The notes beneath the pieces are model-generated. The model did no database searches and was not told the origin of the DNA. It saw only the letters and a program-made list of their open reading frames with translations. A DNA stretch of 64,000 bases from Pedobacter sandarakinus (lineage in GTDB: Bacteria > Bacteroidota > Bacteroidia > Sphingobacteriales > Sphingobacteriaceae), in assembly GCF_026240095.1 (NCBI RefSeq), contig NZ_JAPIVG010000001.1:930001-994000 (forward strand), in the 5' to 3' direction. Made by a program: the position numbers and the translations under genes. Of this stretch, positions 17,274 through 25,881 are shown piece by piece; within the stretch, counting starts at the first letter, position 1; the number at the start of each line of letters is the position of its first letter.

Positions 17274-18275
17274 ATGAAGAATCGTTTAGCTGCCCTATTC
17301 CTTATTCTAAGTTTCTGCTCGTTAGGTTTACATGCACAGGAAATTGATACTATTCCCATCAATACCAAAGACCTTAACATCAAATTAAAAAGAAGCCCGC
17401 TACCTAGCAGGCAAGGCCCATTAAATTTCGAACCGGTAAAAATTCCACCTTATATTGTTGATGCAAAGGTAAATTACTGGAAAACGAAAACAGCTATTGG
17501 GCTTAACATTAACCAGGCACAATTTAGCGACAACTGGAAAGGTGGCGGTGTTAACTCTATTGCGGTAGGCGGTTTGCTTAACTGGAAAGCCGAGTATAAC
17601 AAAAATAGCTACAGCTATGTGAGCGAAGTTATTTTACAATACGGTAAAATCAAGAATAAAGACCAATTGCAGAAGAAAACCAACGACCGTATTTTCTGGG
17701 ATAACAAAGCATCTTTTCAACTTTCTAAGAACTGGTTTTTTTTCGGTTCCCTCAACTTCGAATCTCAGTTTGATAGTGGTTACAGGTATTTTAAAGATGG
17801 TAACGGGGAAGAGCAGCAAGTACTAATTTCCAAATTCATGTCGCCAGGATATTTAACAGAGTCTATCGGTTTCGAATATAAACCAAATAAATATTTTTCT
17901 ACTAGGATTGGTACCGGTACTGCAAGGCAAACTTTTGTTTTGGATACTGCTGTTTACGATAATAAGAAAAATGTTTTTGGTGTAGATAAAGGCAAACATT
18001 TTAGAAACGAACTTGCTTTTCAAATAGTAAGTGCCTTTGATAAAGAAATTTTTAAGAACACTAACCTTAAAGCCCGTTACGCAATGTTTATTCCTTATGA
18101 AGACATTGCCGTTAAACGCGTAGACCATCGCCTTGATGTTGCCCTAACAGCAAAAATCAATCGCTTTATGAATACCAGTTTAACAGGTGTTATTTTATAC
18201 GATACAGACACAGACAAAAAAGTACAAGCTAGCCAGACTTTGGCATTGGGCTTTGCCTTCGTTTTCCCGAGATAG
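17274..18275 (+). CDS. DUF3078 domain-containing exported protein
   Basis: The 333-aa protein has a signal peptide (1-21, LHAQ) and the conserved opening of the DUF3078 family, WKTKTAIGLNINQAQFSDNW followed by GGGVNSIAVGGLLNWKAEY. Repeated amphipathic strands and a final ALGFAFVFPR suggest an outer-membrane beta-barrel. The molecular role is unknown. It ends 19 bp before the convergent stop codon of the DUF5916 gene. Confidence 0.83.
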   Translation: MKNRLAALFLILSFCSLGLHAQEIDTIPINTKDLNIKLKRSPLPSRQGPLNFEPVKIPPYIVDAKVNYWKTKTAIGLNINQAQFSDNWKGGGVNSIAVGGLLNWKAEYNKNSYSYVSEVILQYGKIKNKDQLQKKTNDRIFWDNKASFQLSKNWFFFGSLNFESQFDSGYRYFKDGNGEEQQVLISKFMSPGYLTESIGFEYKPNKYFSTRIGTGTARQTFVLDTAVYDNKKNVFGVDKGKHFRNELAFQIVSAFDKEIFKNTNLKARYAMFIPYEDIAVKRVDHRLDVALTAKINRFMNTSLTGVILYDTDTDKKVQASQTLALGFAFVFPR

Positions 18276-18294
18276 TACTTTGCAAAGGGCTATA

Positions 18295-20715
18295 CTAACT
18301 TTTCTTGTGTTTCTTTTTTAAATCCAGATAGTCGATAAAGTACAATACCTTAACAGATAAGCTGTTATTTTGCGGCGCATTTAAGATACCGTTTAGATTT
18401 TTATTGTAACGCTGGGTATAAAAGGTATCGTAGGTTTCGGCGGAATCTTTGTAGGAAAGAGAAAGCGTGCTGCCGGGTGCAAACTGCCAGGTATAAATTA
18501 AATCAACATTAAATACGTTATAGTTCCTATCCATTCCTGCTGGTGGCATACCATTGAGGTCTGTTAAGTTTCCATCAGGTTTGAGCAAGTAGAAAGCATT
18601 ATTTCTTCTATCGCTCCAATAATGGCGTAACACTACAGTAACACCCATTAAATTGGTGAAGGTATATTTGGCATCAAAAGAATTTTCTACTGTTCGCCTG
18701 TCGTATTTAGAAAAGATCGATTGGCCACCTTGTAGAGCTACCCAGTTTACATAGTTATAGCTTGGGTTAAAGCCCAAGTCTAAACCAAAGGCCACTTTAT
18801 CATTCAATCTTAAGTTCTGGAAAAAATAGAAATTATAACTTCTCCCCTGGAAAAGTGCTTGTGCAGTATATCTTGCATTGCCGCCGAAATTATACGCTTT
18901 GGCTCTATTTGTATTAAAATAAAGCCCAACGCCGGCACTTGCTGGGGCTTTGTAAACCGCTCCGTTTCTGGCCTCATAAAAATCATTTTGTTTATCATCT
19001 GCATTTATATCCAATTCTGCAGACCATAAATTTTTAAACCTAACATACGAGCCGGTTTCTATGCCAAAACTTTGATAATCGCCGGGCATAGCCCTTCTTG
19101 AGTACCTAATATTTAACCAGTTTTGCCATTCATTGTACCATTTGCCAGGCTTAAAAATATTATAACCGAAACCTAACCGTTGATCTAGAAAGTTGTTGTT
19201 AGTGAAAAAACCCATATCCGAGGGGTCGAATTTATTATCGGCATAAACCTGGTTATAGTTCCAGGTAAAGTTGCCACTTTGCTTGCCAAATCTAAGTGTG
19301 TAGCTAAAACCTGTGCTGCTTTCCTGCCCCCGCAAATAGCTCATTTTGCCATTGGCATTTAGAAAGTACTTATTATTCTTATTATTAAGATTTACAATAA
19401 AAGCACTCACATTGGCATCGTAAGCCGATCCCTGGCGAAGTACATTGGTGTTGATGAATGTTGCAGAGCTGTTGTTTTTCAATGATTGATCGAAAACAAG
19501 GATGTTATAATTAGTAAGCGGTTGGGTTTCAACTTTCCGTAGGTTTCCTTGCTGGTCTTCTACTTCAGTTTGCATGCTGTTTGTAATGGCATTGAAAATA
19601 CCAATTCCTAAGCCCTTTGCCGTTCTTCCTGATATCTTGGTAGCGTTTAAAACTTTGGCTTCGGTTTGGTCTTTCACAATTTTATCGCTACTGCCAATAG
19701 CCGAATAATTATAGTAAGAGGGGATCGACCCAATGCGTTTCGAATAAAACAAATCGCCTTTGTTAAAGAGCTCCGTTCCTTCAGTAAAAAATTGGCGATT
19801 CTCATTAAACTTTACCTCGAATGGCGTCAGGTTGAGAATTCGGTTATCAGACTGCACCTGACCAAAATCGGGAACGAGGGTCATATCTAATGTGAAACTG
19901 TTATTGATGCCATATTTAACATCCATACCGCCATTAAAACGCGAAGTGGTATTTTTTACGCCTGGTAAGTTCAGGGGGTAGTGATTAACATAACCAGAAA
20001 TATATGGCGAGAAAGACAACCTAAGTGGTGGCTTAATATCTTTAATGCCCACCCATAGTCCCTCCTGGTTGATAAAACCATTCATTTTGGGGTCTACAAA
20101 ATTCCAGAAAGTTTGTACGTTGTTGCGTTGGGTTCGCCGACTAAAATTTAGGCCCCAATTTTGCACATCCTTGCTCGAAAAACGCAACGCGGAATAAGGA
20201 ATTTTCATCTCGCAGGTCCAACCTTTATCATCTAGTTTAACTGCGCTTTCCCAAACCGCATTCCAATTGGGGTCTTCATCACCAACCTGCGAATATTTAG
20301 CATCGAATTGTACTCCTGCAGCGGTAACAAAAAAGCCATTGCCATTCATTTTGTCGTAAAAAGGATCTACAATGATTGAGATAAAATCTGCATTACCAAT
20401 GTTATCCCTTGACACCAGCTCGTGTGATACACTATCGGGATGGTCGTACATACGGGCATAAACATAAATGGCAAAGTCATCATAAATTACCTTCATTTCT
20501 GTACGCCTGTCTTTTGGCTCTACCCTCCCCGGGTTAGGACGAAGCTCTATAAAATCTGTAGCCAATGGCACATCTACCCAACAAGCATCATCTAATATAC
20601 CGTCTATTTTAGGATTAACCGTTGCCCTAACAGCCTTGAGTTCTCTTTGTACAACTTGCTGGGCCTTGGAATAACCAAAAATTAATAAAAAAAATAGTGG
20701 TAAAAAGCGTTTCAT
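18295..20715 (-). CDS. DUF5916 outer-membrane protein with N-terminal CBM9-like domain
   Basis: The 806-aa protein is read from the ATG at 20715, where MKRFLPLFFLLIFGYSKAQ is a signal peptide. An in-frame ATG at 20751 would add an unlikely leader. Residues about 25-210 form a CBM9-like beta-sandwich (PKIDGILDDACWVDVPLATD, GWTCEMKIPYSALRF). The rest is a long beta-barrel (DUF5916) with NFSRRTQRNN, LVPDFGQVQSDNRILNLTPF and FNENRQFFTEG. These proteins are frequent in Bacteroidota, but their function is not established. Confidence 0.87.
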   Translation of the reverse strand: MKRFLPLFFLLIFGYSKAQQVVQRELKAVRATVNPKIDGILDDACWVDVPLATDFIELRPNPGRVEPKDRRTEMKVIYDDFAIYVYARMYDHPDSVSHELVSRDNIGNADFISIIVDPFYDKMNGNGFFVTAAGVQFDAKYSQVGDEDPNWNAVWESAVKLDDKGWTCEMKIPYSALRFSSKDVQNWGLNFSRRTQRNNVQTFWNFVDPKMNGFINQEGLWVGIKDIKPPLRLSFSPYISGYVNHYPLNLPGVKNTTSRFNGGMDVKYGINNSFTLDMTLVPDFGQVQSDNRILNLTPFEVKFNENRQFFTEGTELFNKGDLFYSKRIGSIPSYYNYSAIGSSDKIVKDQTEAKVLNATKISGRTAKGLGIGIFNAITNSMQTEVEDQQGNLRKVETQPLTNYNILVFDQSLKNNSSATFINTNVLRQGSAYDANVSAFIVNLNNKNNKYFLNANGKMSYLRGQESSTGFSYTLRFGKQSGNFTWNYNQVYADNKFDPSDMGFFTNNNFLDQRLGFGYNIFKPGKWYNEWQNWLNIRYSRRAMPGDYQSFGIETGSYVRFKNLWSAELDINADDKQNDFYEARNGAVYKAPASAGVGLYFNTNRAKAYNFGGNARYTAQALFQGRSYNFYFFQNLRLNDKVAFGLDLGFNPSYNYVNWVALQGGQSIFSKYDRRTVENSFDAKYTFTNLMGVTVVLRHYWSDRRNNAFYLLKPDGNLTDLNGMPPAGMDRNYNVFNVDLIYTWQFAPGSTLSLSYKDSAETYDTFYTQRYNKNLNGILNAPQNNSLSVKVLYFIDYLDLKKKHKKS

Positions 20716-20931
20716 TCGTTTGGTTTTAACAGGCATAAGACGCACAAGCAAAGCAAATGTTGCAACAGCAAAGAGAAAAAGATGATTTACGGTTGCAAGA
20801 GAGTAAGGATCAACCGCTTTGGTTTGGTTTAGACTTGCAAGGTTACCAACAAAAATTGCTAGCTTTTTATATGCTAGGGCCAGGCGGCAAGTATTGGAGG
20901 CATTCTTGATTTTGATCTTGTACCGCTGTAC

Positions 20932-21010
20932 CTAAACCCGACCTTAACGAGATGCCCCGATTTTTCTTCGGGGCAGAAGTGGGGGCGGGGCTTAAAGCCG
21001 CCAAATGCCC
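20932..21010 (+). repeat. Dispersed two-stem element, copy D
   Basis: The outer arm AAACCCGA (20934-20941) can pair with GCGGGG at 20985-20990. The inner hairpin is GCCCCGA-TTTTTCT-TCGGGGC (20954-20974). The 3' side can alternatively fold with the following GCCGCC. Five related copies occur elsewhere in the window. Confidence 0.65.
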
Positions 21011-21075
21011 GAAACGTACATTTCCAAAAAAACATTTTTGGGTTTGAGTTGCAAAGATTTACGGTCAAAAATTGA

Positions 21076-21083
21076 TACATTTG
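21076..21083 (+). promoter_or_regulatory. -7 promoter element of ffh
   Basis: TACATTTG matches TAnnTTTG perfectly. The -33 region is weak. The implied leader is about 55 nt. Confidence 0.45.
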
Positions 21084-21143
21084 CCTTTTATTAAAAACAA
21101 GTAGCCTATACTTTACAGTAGCAGGCTTTTAGCTTAAAAAAAG

Positions 21144-22484
21144 ATGTTTGATAATTTACAGGACAAGCTAGACAGAGCATTTAAAGTATTAAAAGGACAA
21201 GGCAGCATTACCGAAATCAACGTGGCAGAAACCATGAAAGAGATTCGTAAAGCACTATTAGACGCCGATGTTAACTATAAAACGGCCAAAGCATTTACAG
21301 ATGATGTTAGGCAGAAAGCACTGGGGCAAAACGTATTAACTGCGGTTTCGCCGGGCCAGTTGCTTACCAAAATTATGAACGATGAGCTTGCTGCCCTAAT
21401 GGGTGGTGAGGTTACCGAACTTGAAACGAAGGCTAACCCAACAGTTATTTTAATTGCGGGTTTAAATGGTGCGGGTAAAACCACCTTTGCCGGTAAATTG
21501 GCTTTGCACTTAAAAGGGAAAGGTAAAAAACCTTTATTGGTTGCTGGCGATATGTATAGGCCTGCGGCGGTAGATCAGCTAGAGGTTTTGGGTACATCTG
21601 TTGGCGTATCAGTTTATGCAAACCGCGAATCTAACGACCCGGTTGGTATTGCATTAGAAGGTATTGCACACGGTAAACAAAACGGAAATAATGTCATCAT
21701 TATCGATACTGCCGGGCGTTTGGCAATCGATGAATCGTTGATGAATGAGATTTCTGAGGTGAAGGCTAAAACCCAGCCTCATGAAATTCTGTTTGTGGTA
21801 GATTCGATGACCGGGCAAGATGCTGTTAACACTGCAAAAGTGTTTAACGATAGGCTAGACTTTACCGGTGTGGTTTTAACCAAGTTAGATGGCGATACCC
21901 GTGGCGGTGCTGCACTCTCTATCAAATCAGTGGTAAATAAGCCGATTAAATTTATTGGTACAGGCGAAAAGATGGAAGCATTAGATGTTTTCTATCCAGA
22001 CCGTATGGCATCGAGAATTTTGGGTATGGGTGATGTAGTTTCACTTGTTGAACGTGCCCAGATGCAGTTTGATGAGAAGGAAGCTGCAGAATTGCAGAAG
22101 AAAATCCGCAAAAACAAGTTCGATTTCAACGATTTCTACAGCCAGATTCAGCAAATTAAGAAAATGGGTAACATGAAAGATTTGATGGGCATGATTCCGG
22201 GTGTAGGCAAAATGATGAAGAATGTAGACATCCAGGATGATGCATTTAAATCTATTGAAGCGATTATTAATTCGATGACGCCATTTGAAAAAGAAAACCC
22301 TGATGCCATACAGCAAAGCCGTAGACTTCGTATTGCCAAAGGTTCTGGAAGCAAAGTTGAGGAGGTTACCAAATTGATTAAACAGTTTGAAGATATGCGC
22401 AAAATGATGAAGCAGTTTTCTAACCCGGCAGCGGCAGCAGCCATGATGAAGGGAATGCCTAAAATGCCTTTTGGTAAAAGATAA
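21144..22484 (+). CDS. ffh: Signal recognition particle protein Ffh
   Basis: The 446-aa protein has the full SRP54 layout: an N domain (1-90), a GTPase G domain with P-loop GLNGAGKTT (106-114), IIIDTAGR near 187 and TKLDGDTRGGAALS near 246, then a methionine-rich M domain (about 325-446; MKDLMGMIPGVGKMMKN, QSRRLRIAKGSG) that binds SRP RNA and signal sequences. It targets nascent inner-membrane proteins together with FtsY. It is followed by a strong terminator and appears monocistronic. Confidence 0.97.
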   Translation: MFDNLQDKLDRAFKVLKGQGSITEINVAETMKEIRKALLDADVNYKTAKAFTDDVRQKALGQNVLTAVSPGQLLTKIMNDELAALMGGEVTELETKANPTVILIAGLNGAGKTTFAGKLALHLKGKGKKPLLVAGDMYRPAAVDQLEVLGTSVGVSVYANRESNDPVGIALEGIAHGKQNGNNVIIIDTAGRLAIDESLMNEISEVKAKTQPHEILFVVDSMTGQDAVNTAKVFNDRLDFTGVVLTKLDGDTRGGAALSIKSVVNKPIKFIGTGEKMEALDVFYPDRMASRILGMGDVVSLVERAQMQFDEKEAAELQKKIRKNKFDFNDFYSQIQQIKKMGNMKDLMGMIPGVGKMMKNVDIQDDAFKSIEAIINSMTPFEKENPDAIQQSRRLRIAKGSGSKVEEVTKLIKQFEDMRKMMKQFSNPAAAAAMMKGMPKMPFGKR

Positions 22485-22507
22485 TTTAATGCTTAACAAA
22501 AGCAAGA

Positions 22508-22541
22508 AAATCCTAACCCGCAACGGTTAGGATTTTTTTTT
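22508..22541 (+). terminator. Rho-independent terminator of ffh
   Basis: An 11-bp stem (22508-22518 with 22525-22535), loop CGCAAC, is followed by a run of T. It begins 24 nt after the ffh stop codon. Confidence 0.9.
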
Positions 22542-22691
22542 GCAGGTAGTGTGATAGCACTAACCCCTAGCTGCAATAAATGATTCCGCCGTTGAGATCA
22601 GCAGTAAATTAAATAAATGTTTATATCTTAGTAAGACCCATTACCCATCCCCGAATAACATAACATCCCGTTTTTATTTCAGGAAAATTTA

Positions 22692-24230
22692 ATGCTTGTA
22701 AAAACGTACGGAAGTGCTGTATTTGGTGTAAATGCTTTAACCATAACCATTGAGGTGAGCATTAGCGCTGGCAACAAATATTATATGGTGGGCTTGCCAG
22801 ACAACGCAGTAAAGGAAAGCCTGCAACGGGTAGAAAGCGCTATCCACGTTGCGGGCTTTAGAATGCCAAGGCAAAAGATTGTAGTTAATTTAGCTCCTGC
22901 TGATATCAGGAAAGAGGGTTCTGCTTACGATTTGCCAATCGCCATTGGAATTCTTGCCGCCTCGGGGCAAATTCCTGCAACAGCATTAGATCACTACTTT
23001 ATTATGGGCGAGCTCTCTTTAGATGGCGCAATCCAACCCATTAAAGGTGCTTTGCCTATTGCTATCCAAGCAAAACAAGAGGGTTTCAAGGGTTTCATTC
23101 TGCCGCTGCAGAACGTTAGGGAAGCTGCTATTGTAGATGGTTTAGTAGCTTATGGTGTGGAAACATTGGCCCAGGTAATTGCTTTCTTTAATAAAGGCGA
23201 ACCCTTAAAACAAGTAAAAATTAATACTAGAGAGGAGTTCCTTAAAAATATTGGCAATTATGAACACGACTTTGCAGATGTAAAAGGACAGGAGAATATT
23301 AAGCGGGCTTTAGAGATAGCAGCTGCAGGTGGGCACAATGTAATATTAATTGGTCCGCCGGGGGCAGGTAAAACCATGCTGGCTAAGCGGTTACCCACTA
23401 TTCTACCCCCGTTGAACCTGTATGAAGCATTAGAAACTACGAAAATTCATTCTGTAGCTGGCAAACTATCTGCAGCCGATGCACTGATGACAGTTCGGCC
23501 GTATCGCTCTCCACACCATACCATTTCTGATGTTGCCCTGGTTGGCGGTGGCATGAACCCCGCACCAGGCGAAATCTCGCTGGCCCACAATGGTGTGTTG
23601 TTTCTAGATGAATTGCCAGAGTTTAAACGAACGGTTTTAGAAGTAATGCGGCAACCACTAGAGGACCGGAAAGTAGCCATTTCAAGAGCACGTTTCTCGG
23701 TTGAATATCCTGCCAGCTTTATGTTAGTAGCCTCTATGAACCCATGCCCATGCGGTTTCTACAACCACCCCGAAAAGGAGTGCGTATGTGCGCCTGGCGT
23801 AGTACAAAAGTACCTCAGCAAAATCTCTGGCCCACTGTTAGATCGTATCGATTTACATGTGGAGGTTACACCTGTTAATTTTTCGGAGCTGGCCTCCACC
23901 CGCGAATCTGAAAAAAGTGAGCTCATAAGGGCTCGTGTAATTAAGGCTAGAGAAATTCAAGATCATCGCTTTGCAGATAAGGAAGACTTACATTACAATG
24001 CACAAATGAGCCCGAAAATGGTACGCAAAGTTTGCCAGATAAGCGAGGCAGGTACTACGCTGCTAAAATCTGCCATGGAAAGATTAGGCTTGTCTGCACG
24101 TGCTTACGATAGAATTTTAAAAGTAGCCAGAACAATAGCCGATTTAGACGGAAGCGAAACAGTAGAATTAGAACACTTGGCAGAATCTATCAATTACCGC
24201 AGCTTAGATAGAGATGGCTGGGCGGGGTAG
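22692..24230 (+). CDS. YifB family Mg-chelatase-like AAA+ ATPase (ComM-like)
   Basis: The 512-aa protein has an N-terminal Lon-S16-like fold domain (about 20-165; GLPDNAVKESLQRVESAI), a Mg-chelatase AAA+ domain with Walker A GPPGAGKT (221-228) and Walker B-type LFLDELPEF, SPHHTISDVALVGGG, a Cys-rich NPCPCGFYNHPEKECVC insert, and a C-terminal Mg_chelatase_C domain (RAYDRILKVARTIADL). In Vibrio and Haemophilus, ComM is a branch-migration helicase acting in natural transformation. Homologues are also found in species not known to be competent, so competence is not implied. Confidence 0.9.
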   Translation: MLVKTYGSAVFGVNALTITIEVSISAGNKYYMVGLPDNAVKESLQRVESAIHVAGFRMPRQKIVVNLAPADIRKEGSAYDLPIAIGILAASGQIPATALDHYFIMGELSLDGAIQPIKGALPIAIQAKQEGFKGFILPLQNVREAAIVDGLVAYGVETLAQVIAFFNKGEPLKQVKINTREEFLKNIGNYEHDFADVKGQENIKRALEIAAAGGHNVILIGPPGAGKTMLAKRLPTILPPLNLYEALETTKIHSVAGKLSAADALMTVRPYRSPHHTISDVALVGGGMNPAPGEISLAHNGVLFLDELPEFKRTVLEVMRQPLEDRKVAISRARFSVEYPASFMLVASMNPCPCGFYNHPEKECVCAPGVVQKYLSKISGPLLDRIDLHVEVTPVNFSELASTRESEKSELIRARVIKAREIQDHRFADKEDLHYNAQMSPKMVRKVCQISEAGTTLLKSAMERLGLSARAYDRILKVARTIADLDGSETVELEHLAESINYRSLDRDGWAG

Positions 24231-24515
24231 CTTACACCTTCCTTAAGCATTTCCACTATAGTAAACAGTATTGCCGCCACCGTTAAAAGTGGACCTTAAA
24301 AAAATTGGCTAGAATTGCCAACAGTTCGGTCGCGAAACAAATTGCTGTAGGCCAACTCATTACGCTGCATATTTTTCGAGTAAAATAGGCCCACAACCTG
24401 CGGGAGTTATAAAAGCCATGGCTGCTTTGGCATGGTGGTTGCAAACAGCATGGTTCATATTTATTAAACAATCGGTACTACCTACCGAAATATTTTAAAT
24501 GAAAAACATCATCCT

Positions 24516-24890
24516 ATGAAAAAGACAATTCAAGTTTTTAGCATGCTTTTAATAGCATTAACCGTTTTAGTTTCTTGTAAAAAAGATACAGACCCAGCAG
24601 ATAAAGATTTCTTTGTGGGCACCTACAACGGAAACGTATCGTACAGAAACGGTGAAACTACCATTACCAGCAGTGATGGTAAAGTAACGGTTAGCAAAGT
24701 TGGCGATACCTACAATTTCTACTTCGGCAGCAACATTCCAGACATTAAGGGGGTTACGTTCGAGAAAAGAGACGACAACACTTACGTAAGTGTGGGCTCT
24801 GGCCTAACCGGCATCACGATTGATAATAATTCCTTAGATATGCTGGTAATCAAAGATGGCCAAACATGGACAGCAGATTGTTCCAGGTAA
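24516..24890 (+). CDS. Small lipoprotein, function unknown
   Basis: The 124-aa protein has a signal sequence and lipobox LVSC (Cys21), followed by charged residues KKDTDPADKD. The rest is a predicted small beta-rich domain (FVGTYNGNVSYRNGETTITS) with no motif I recognise. It is a stand-alone gene with its own terminator at 24905-24949. The 285 bp between it and the YifB gene contain only an unconvincing minus-strand frame. Confidence 0.75.
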   Translation: MKKTIQVFSMLLIALTVLVSCKKDTDPADKDFFVGTYNGNVSYRNGETTITSSDGKVTVSKVGDTYNFYFGSNIPDIKGVTFEKRDDNTYVSVGSGLTGITIDNNSLDMLVIKDGQTWTADCSR

Positions 24891-24904
24891 TTAAAAGGTA
24901 ATTT

Positions 24905-24949
24905 AACCCGGGCAAGCAGCTGAAAAACGGCAGCCTGCCCGGGTTTTTT
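24905..24949 (+). terminator. Rho-independent terminator of the small lipoprotein gene
   Basis: AACCCGGGCA (24905-24914) pairs with TGCCCGGGTT across a loop that contains a further GCAGC/GCTGC-type pairing, and is followed by six T. It may also act in reverse for the convergent gene at 24962-25210. Confidence 0.85.
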
Positions 24950-24961
24950 ATTTACGAACAA

Positions 24962-25210
24962 TTACAGTTCTTCTTCCTCATCTTCTTCGGGCACATAGTT
25001 TTCTATCGCCTGCCCAATAGCGTTCACCTCCTCATCTTCCTCGAAAATCGGCAACTCGGTCTTATAATCCATCTTTAACCAAATAGAAGAAGTGTCTTTT
25101 TGAATTTGGATATATTCCTTACCGTCTTTAAAAATGGTGTATTGATCGTTTCCTTCTGGGAAAACCGAATAATTTACAGCACCAATTTCAACATCAAATG
25201 GTTCTTGCAT
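24962..25210 (-). CDS. Small acidic protein, function unknown
   Basis: The 82-aa protein has no signal peptide. It reads as a compact beta-rich N-terminal part (VNYSVFPEGNDQYTIFKDGK) and a very acidic C-terminus ending EEDEEEEL. The composition is protein-like and the frame shows normal codon use for this genome. I recognise no family. It is probably cytoplasmic and transcribed alone. Confidence 0.65.
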   Translation of the reverse strand: MQEPFDVEIGAVNYSVFPEGNDQYTIFKDGKEYIQIQKDTSSIWLKMDYKTELPIFEEDEEVNAIGQAIENYVPEEDEEEEL

Positions 25211-25499
25211 AGCATTTTTTTAGCAAAGATAAGGGTTTAAACGGGCAGTTTTTAGCGAAATCTTGATTTGGAAAACAAGCGCATGCAAGCCTTGGCGGCC
25301 AATAGCCCTGCTAACCGCTTTACTCCGCCAAAAAAACACTGCTTTATTTACAATTACAGCAAAAAGCTATTTTTAGTACAGCCAAGGGGCGTCGTGTTCG
25401 CTAATATCAGGTTTAAGTGGCAAGGCAATATGCCTTTATACAACAGGGCCTGTGCATTTGGATGGGTTCCCAAAAATAGCCTTACAACATAAAGTATAT

Positions 25500-25576
25500 T
25501 AAACCCGATAGCAGTGTAAATCCCCCGATTTTTCATCGGGGATTGAAACGAATAGCGGGACTGAAGTAACCGAAAA
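25500..25576 (+). repeat. Dispersed two-stem element, copy A
   Basis: TAAACCCGATAGCAG begins the element and AATAGCGGGACTGAAG closes it. CCCG and CGGG form the outer stem, and CCCCGA-TTTTTCA-TCGGGG forms the inner hairpin (about 25523-25541). Confidence 0.7.
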
Positions 25577-25673
25577 CCCACTGTAAGTGCTTTACAAAAA
25601 CCTAAATAAGCAATTTATACGCCTAACACAGAAAATTTATAGCCTGTTGGAGTCTCGTTAAAGCTGGTAGAAA

Positions 25674-25733
25674 TGAGGTAATTAAAATAGTCTGAGATTT
25701 TGGATGGCCAAATATCCAAAAAAAATTACCTCA
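25674..25733. repeat. Nested perfect palindrome upstream of the beta-CASP gene
   Basis: TGAGGTAATT (25674-25683) pairs perfectly with AATTACCTCA (25724-25733). Inside it TTTTGGAT (25698-25705) pairs perfectly with ATCCAAAA (25714-25721). It lies about 150 bp upstream of the next start codon and has no T-run at its end, so it does not look like a simple terminator. Confidence 0.6.
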
Positions 25734-25881
25734 CCTTGTTTAAAAATTACGCCAATTGTACTACTTTACACAGATAAAATTAACCATTTGGGCTCTGTAA
25801 ATAACACATTCGGTTAAAATAGACCGTTTAATTGTTTCAACAAAAACAGGGGCCCGAACAATTTACCCTATACTAAGAAAA

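Larger units (their letters stand above)
20716..21143. other. 428-bp intergenic region between divergent DUF5916 gene and ffh
   Basis: I see no gene here. It contains the upstream region of the DUF5916 gene, a copy of the dispersed two-stem element (20932-21010), and the ffh -7 motif (21076-21083). A small hairpin (GCTAGC near 20857 with GCTAG near 20872) is also present. Confidence 0.6.
25211..25881. other. 671-bp intergenic region rich in inverted repeats
   Basis: No convincing gene is present. From left to right it holds a segment at about 25281-25500 with 9-bp inverted ends (GCTATTTTT at 25366-25374 and AAAAATAGC at 25472-25480), copy A of the dispersed two-stem element (25500-25576), and a nested perfect palindrome (25674-25733). 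Short open frames on both strands at 25268-25581 overlap one another and look like by-products of repeat sequence. Confidence 0.6.

Noticed and set aside
24283..24471. 62-codon minus-strand open frame between the YifB gene and the small lipoprotein gene
   Set aside because: Cys- and Pro-rich composition without motifs; it looks random and lies in an upstream region.
25268..25581. Small genes on either strand in the 25.2-25.6 kb gap
   Set aside because: Frames on both strands overlap each other and the dispersed element, and the sequences show no domain or signal features.
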